A stretch of DNA of 7,235 nucleotides. Origin: Burkholderiales bacterium (lineage in GTDB: Bacteria; Pseudomonadota; Gammaproteobacteria; Burkholderiales; Burkholderiaceae_D). Below, piece by piece: positions 5,641-7,235 of the stretch. The notes beneath the pieces were generated by a model. The model was not told where the DNA came from. It saw only the letters and a program-made list of their open reading frames with translations, and made no database searches. Both the position numbers and the translations under genes were made by a program. The first letter of the stretch is position 1. Every line of letters starts with the position of its first letter. The DNA is taken from positions 1 to 7,235 of the forward strand of contig JACPVY010000127.1 of the NCBI GenBank assembly GCA_016197345.1, given 5' to 3'.

Positions 5641-5933
5641 GAACGACAACGTGACAACCGTGACGCAGGAACACTGATACCGCGCGCGTCAATCCCGCCA
5701 ACCTAGTGTGATGAGCAACGCACAGCTTCATTGTGCGTCAGGGGCGGTTTTGCCTCAAACATCGCGTAAGGCGCGCTTTTTGAGCACGCAATGAGCACGC
5801 AATGAGCACGCAATAGCAGAGACATAGCCATTCGCATTCTGTGCAATACCGCACAGCGGGGTTTTGCACGCCAAAAAAAGCGTAGTAGGAATGATTTATA
5901 TAGTAGTGAAGCGACATTTAACCGGGGGATAAT
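5631..5933. other. 303-bp intergenic region with small hairpins, no gene seen
   Basis: No convincing coding frame on either strand. It contains hairpin ACGCACA/TGTGCGT (5718-5724 with 5732-5738); a small GGGGC/GCCTC stem (5741-5745 with 5752-5756); CGCG/CGCG followed by CTTTTT (5763-5781), the best though weak candidate for the regulator terminator; the tandem repeat at 5781-5813; and CTGTGC/GCACAG (5839-5844 with 5851-5856) followed by CGGGGTTTT. The promoter of the receptor gene should lie at the right end. TTGCAC (5864-5869) with a poor -10 near 5886-5892 is the best I see, and I do not regard it as established. Confidence 0.5.
5781..5813 (+). repeat. Three perfect tandem copies of an 11-bp unit
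   Basis: TGAGCACGCAA is repeated at 5781-5791, 5792-5802 and 5803-5813, followed by one further T. The copies are identical, so the array is probably young and copy number may vary between strains. It is non-coding and sits about 120 bp before the receptor start. Confidence 0.9.
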
Positions 5934-7235
5934 ATGCAACAGGGGACATACCAAAAACAATGCGCCGATTCGCCATCATTGCGGCAACCGACGCCATCAA
6001 AGCAAACTATGCAACCTAGCACGATGGCACTGGCCGTGCATTCTGCCGTACTCAGCATGGCGAGCTTGCTGTGCGGCGTCGCGTTTGCACAAAGCGCGCC
6101 AGCAGCCGAAGAAAAGGTGCAAAAGGTTGAGATCACTGGGTCGTCGATTAAGCGCACCAGCGCTGAAACAGCTTTGCCAGTGCAGATGATTAAGCGCGAA
6201 GATATTGAAAAAGCGGGCGTCACCACCGCCGCTGAATTGCTGAGCAAAATCTCGAGCAGCGCAGCAGGTTTGACTGATGGCGCTAGTTTTAGCGATAACG
6301 GTGGCACCCAGCGCGGTTTTAATGGCGCTAATTTGCGTGGTATTGGCGTTTCTTCGACCTTGGTGCTATTGAATGGCCGCCGCTTAGCCAATTTTGCCTC
6401 GCCCGGTGGTAGCTCTGGTGTCGATTTGAACGCCATTCCAGCCGCAGCGATTGCCCGGGTCGAAGTGTTGAAAGATGGTGCTTCGGCAATTTATGGTGCT
6501 GATGCGATTGGTGGTGTGATTAACTTTATCACCCGTCCCGATTATCGCGGGGCAGAAATTTCCGCTTACTATGGGGACACTCAGCATGGCGGTGCGGGCA
6601 AGCAAATTTTCACGGTGTCGGGCGGTATAGGCGATATCAACAAAGATAAGTTCAATCTGATGGGCGTGCTCAACTTCCAAAAGACGGATAGCTTGCGCGC
6701 AACCCAGCGCGATTGGATCGGTTCTGCTTACCAGCCTGATATCAATCTCGATGTTGGTAGCTCGAATACCTTCCCCGCCAATGTGCGGCGCACGACGGCA
6801 AGCGGGCGCGCCACTGGTTCGCGTTTGAACCCGTCGGCACCAAATTGCAACCCACCAGCGACGGTGTATGCCGCAGATAGCTTTGTCGGTAGTAAAGCCT
6901 GCTTGTACGACTACATGCATGACACCGAAATTTTTCCAGAGTCGAAGCGCACCTCATTTTTAACGCGTGGCACCTTGGAAATTGCGCCGGATCACAAATT
7001 GTTTGCGGAAGCCTTGCATAGCGAAACCACCACCACCTATCGCATCAGCCCGCTGACGATTTCGAACTTGAATTACCCCCTAAACGGCCAGTATTACCCC
7101 ACGGATTTCATCACCAGCAATCAAACGCCACTGGCGGTGAATCTGCGCTTGAGAGAAGCTGGGCCGCGTCTAATGGCCAACTTTGTATGGGACCAACTAG
7201 AATGTACCCAACTAGGAGTATTGTGGAAAGATATA
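5934..7235 (+). CDS. TonB-dependent outer-membrane receptor, N-terminal part (runs off the window; tail abnormal)
   Basis: 434 codons are visible, open to the last base. Start ATG 5934 is preceded by GGGGGA (5924-5929). Methionines at 26 and 31 are other possible starts, closer to the signal peptide, but lack a clear ribosome site. The signal core is MALAVHSAVLSMASLLCGVAFA (31-52), with cleavage before QSAP. Next come a short TonB-box-like region (EEKVQKVEITGSSIKR) and a plug domain (about 66-200) with VQMIKREDIEKAG, NLRGIGVSSTLVLLNGRRL and IARVEVLKDGASAIYGADAIGGVINFIT, which are standard plug motifs. Barrel strands follow. These receptors import siderophores, vitamin B12 or glycans using TonB energy; the substrate cannot be read. 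A full member would be about 800-1000 aa. Up to REAGPRL (about residue 412) it looks normal; the last 21 residues do not look like a receptor. Confidence 0.88.
   Translation, partial: MQQGTYQKQCADSPSLRQPTPSKQTMQPSTMALAVHSAVLSMASLLCGVAFAQSAPAAEEKVQKVEITGSSIKRTSAETALPVQMIKREDIEKAGVTTAAELLSKISSSAAGLTDGASFSDNGGTQRGFNGANLRGIGVSSTLVLLNGRRLANFASPGGSSGVDLNAIPAAAIARVEVLKDGASAIYGADAIGGVINFITRPDYRGAEISAYYGDTQHGGAGKQIFTVSGGIGDINKDKFNLMGVLNFQKTDSLRATQRDWIGSAYQPDINLDVGSSNTFPANVRRTTASGRATGSRLNPSAPNCNPPATVYAADSFVGSKACLYDYMHDTEIFPESKRTSFLTRGTLEIAPDHKLFAEALHSETTTTYRISPLTISNLNYPLNGQYYPTDFITSNQTPLAVNLRLREAGPRLMANFVWDQLECTQLGVLWKDI
7172..7235. mobile_element. Possible insertion-element end interrupting the receptor gene
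   Basis: After about 7172 the sequence is more AT-rich than the receptor before it, and its translation loses receptor character. CCAACT occurs three times at regular spacing (7177-7182, 7193-7198, 7208-7213; periods 16 and 15). Iterated short motifs at an end are known for IS21-type elements, whose termini also begin with TG (compare TG at 7174). No transposase, target duplication or second end is visible, so this remains a weak call. Confidence 0.3.

Noticed and set aside
5781..5813. CRISPR array
   Set aside because: The 11-bp units are directly adjacent with no spacers and are far too short for CRISPR repeats.
5703..5960. 85-codon minus-strand open frame in the intergenic region
   Set aside because: It covers the tandem repeat and hairpins, overlaps the receptor start, and has no ribosome site or recognisable protein character.
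5918..6436. Long minus-strand open frame (172 codons) opposite the receptor gene
   Set aside because: Antisense shadow of the plug domain, whose plus-strand translation has clear TonB-receptor motifs; the antisense protein shows no recognisable features.
6384..6920. Minus-strand open frame (178 codons) opposite the receptor barrel region
   Set aside because: Same reason: the plus strand is clearly coding and the reverse frame follows from its codon pattern.

Overview
The window looks like chromosomal DNA of a mid-GC betaproteobacterium. Burkholderiales, and within it Oxalobacteraceae, is my best guess. This rests on gene content and on remembered similarity of the regulator and receptor to Burkholderiales proteins, not on a search. 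Coding density is high and promoters are of ordinary sigma-70 type.

Layout: (1) 1-190, the C-terminal end of a PP2C-type protein phosphatase, followed by a strong hairpin. (2) 288-734, a small exported four-cysteine protein of unknown function. (3) 735-852, a convergent gap with two inverted repeats. (4) 4632 down to 853 on the minus strand, a polar amino-acid ABC transport operon in the order binding protein (HisJ/AotJ type), permease (HisQ type), remnant of a second permease (HisM type), zinc-dependent deacylase of the succinylglutamate desuccinylase/aspartoacylase family, ATPase (HisP type). This order matches the Pseudomonas aotJQMOP arginine/ornithine operon as I remember it. (5) 4633-4874, a divergent control region with a good promoter on each strand and an AT-rich palindrome over the operon promoter. 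(6) 4875-5630, an RpiR/MurR-type SIS-domain regulator read away from the operon. (7) 5631-5933, a gap of about 300 bp with tandem repeats and small hairpins. (8) 5934-7235, the N-terminal part of a TonB-dependent outer-membrane receptor running off the right edge.

The intact transporter genes would capture a basic amino acid or a derivative in the periplasm, pass it through the inner membrane using ATP, and supply it to a deacylase encoded in the same operon. The SIS-domain protein is placed to control this operon.

The main surprise is a cluster of lesions. The HisM-type gene keeps only its last 47 codons, out of frame with the start codon that overlaps hisQ. The regulator appears to have lost the HTH recognition helix and the linker (roughly 85-90 residues) through an in-frame deletion. 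The last ~65 bases of the receptor no longer look like a receptor and carry three regularly spaced CCAACT motifs, suggesting an insertion-element end. Either this locus is decaying or rearranged, or the assembly is faulty. I see no CRISPR array, tRNA, rRNA or obvious novel defence system.
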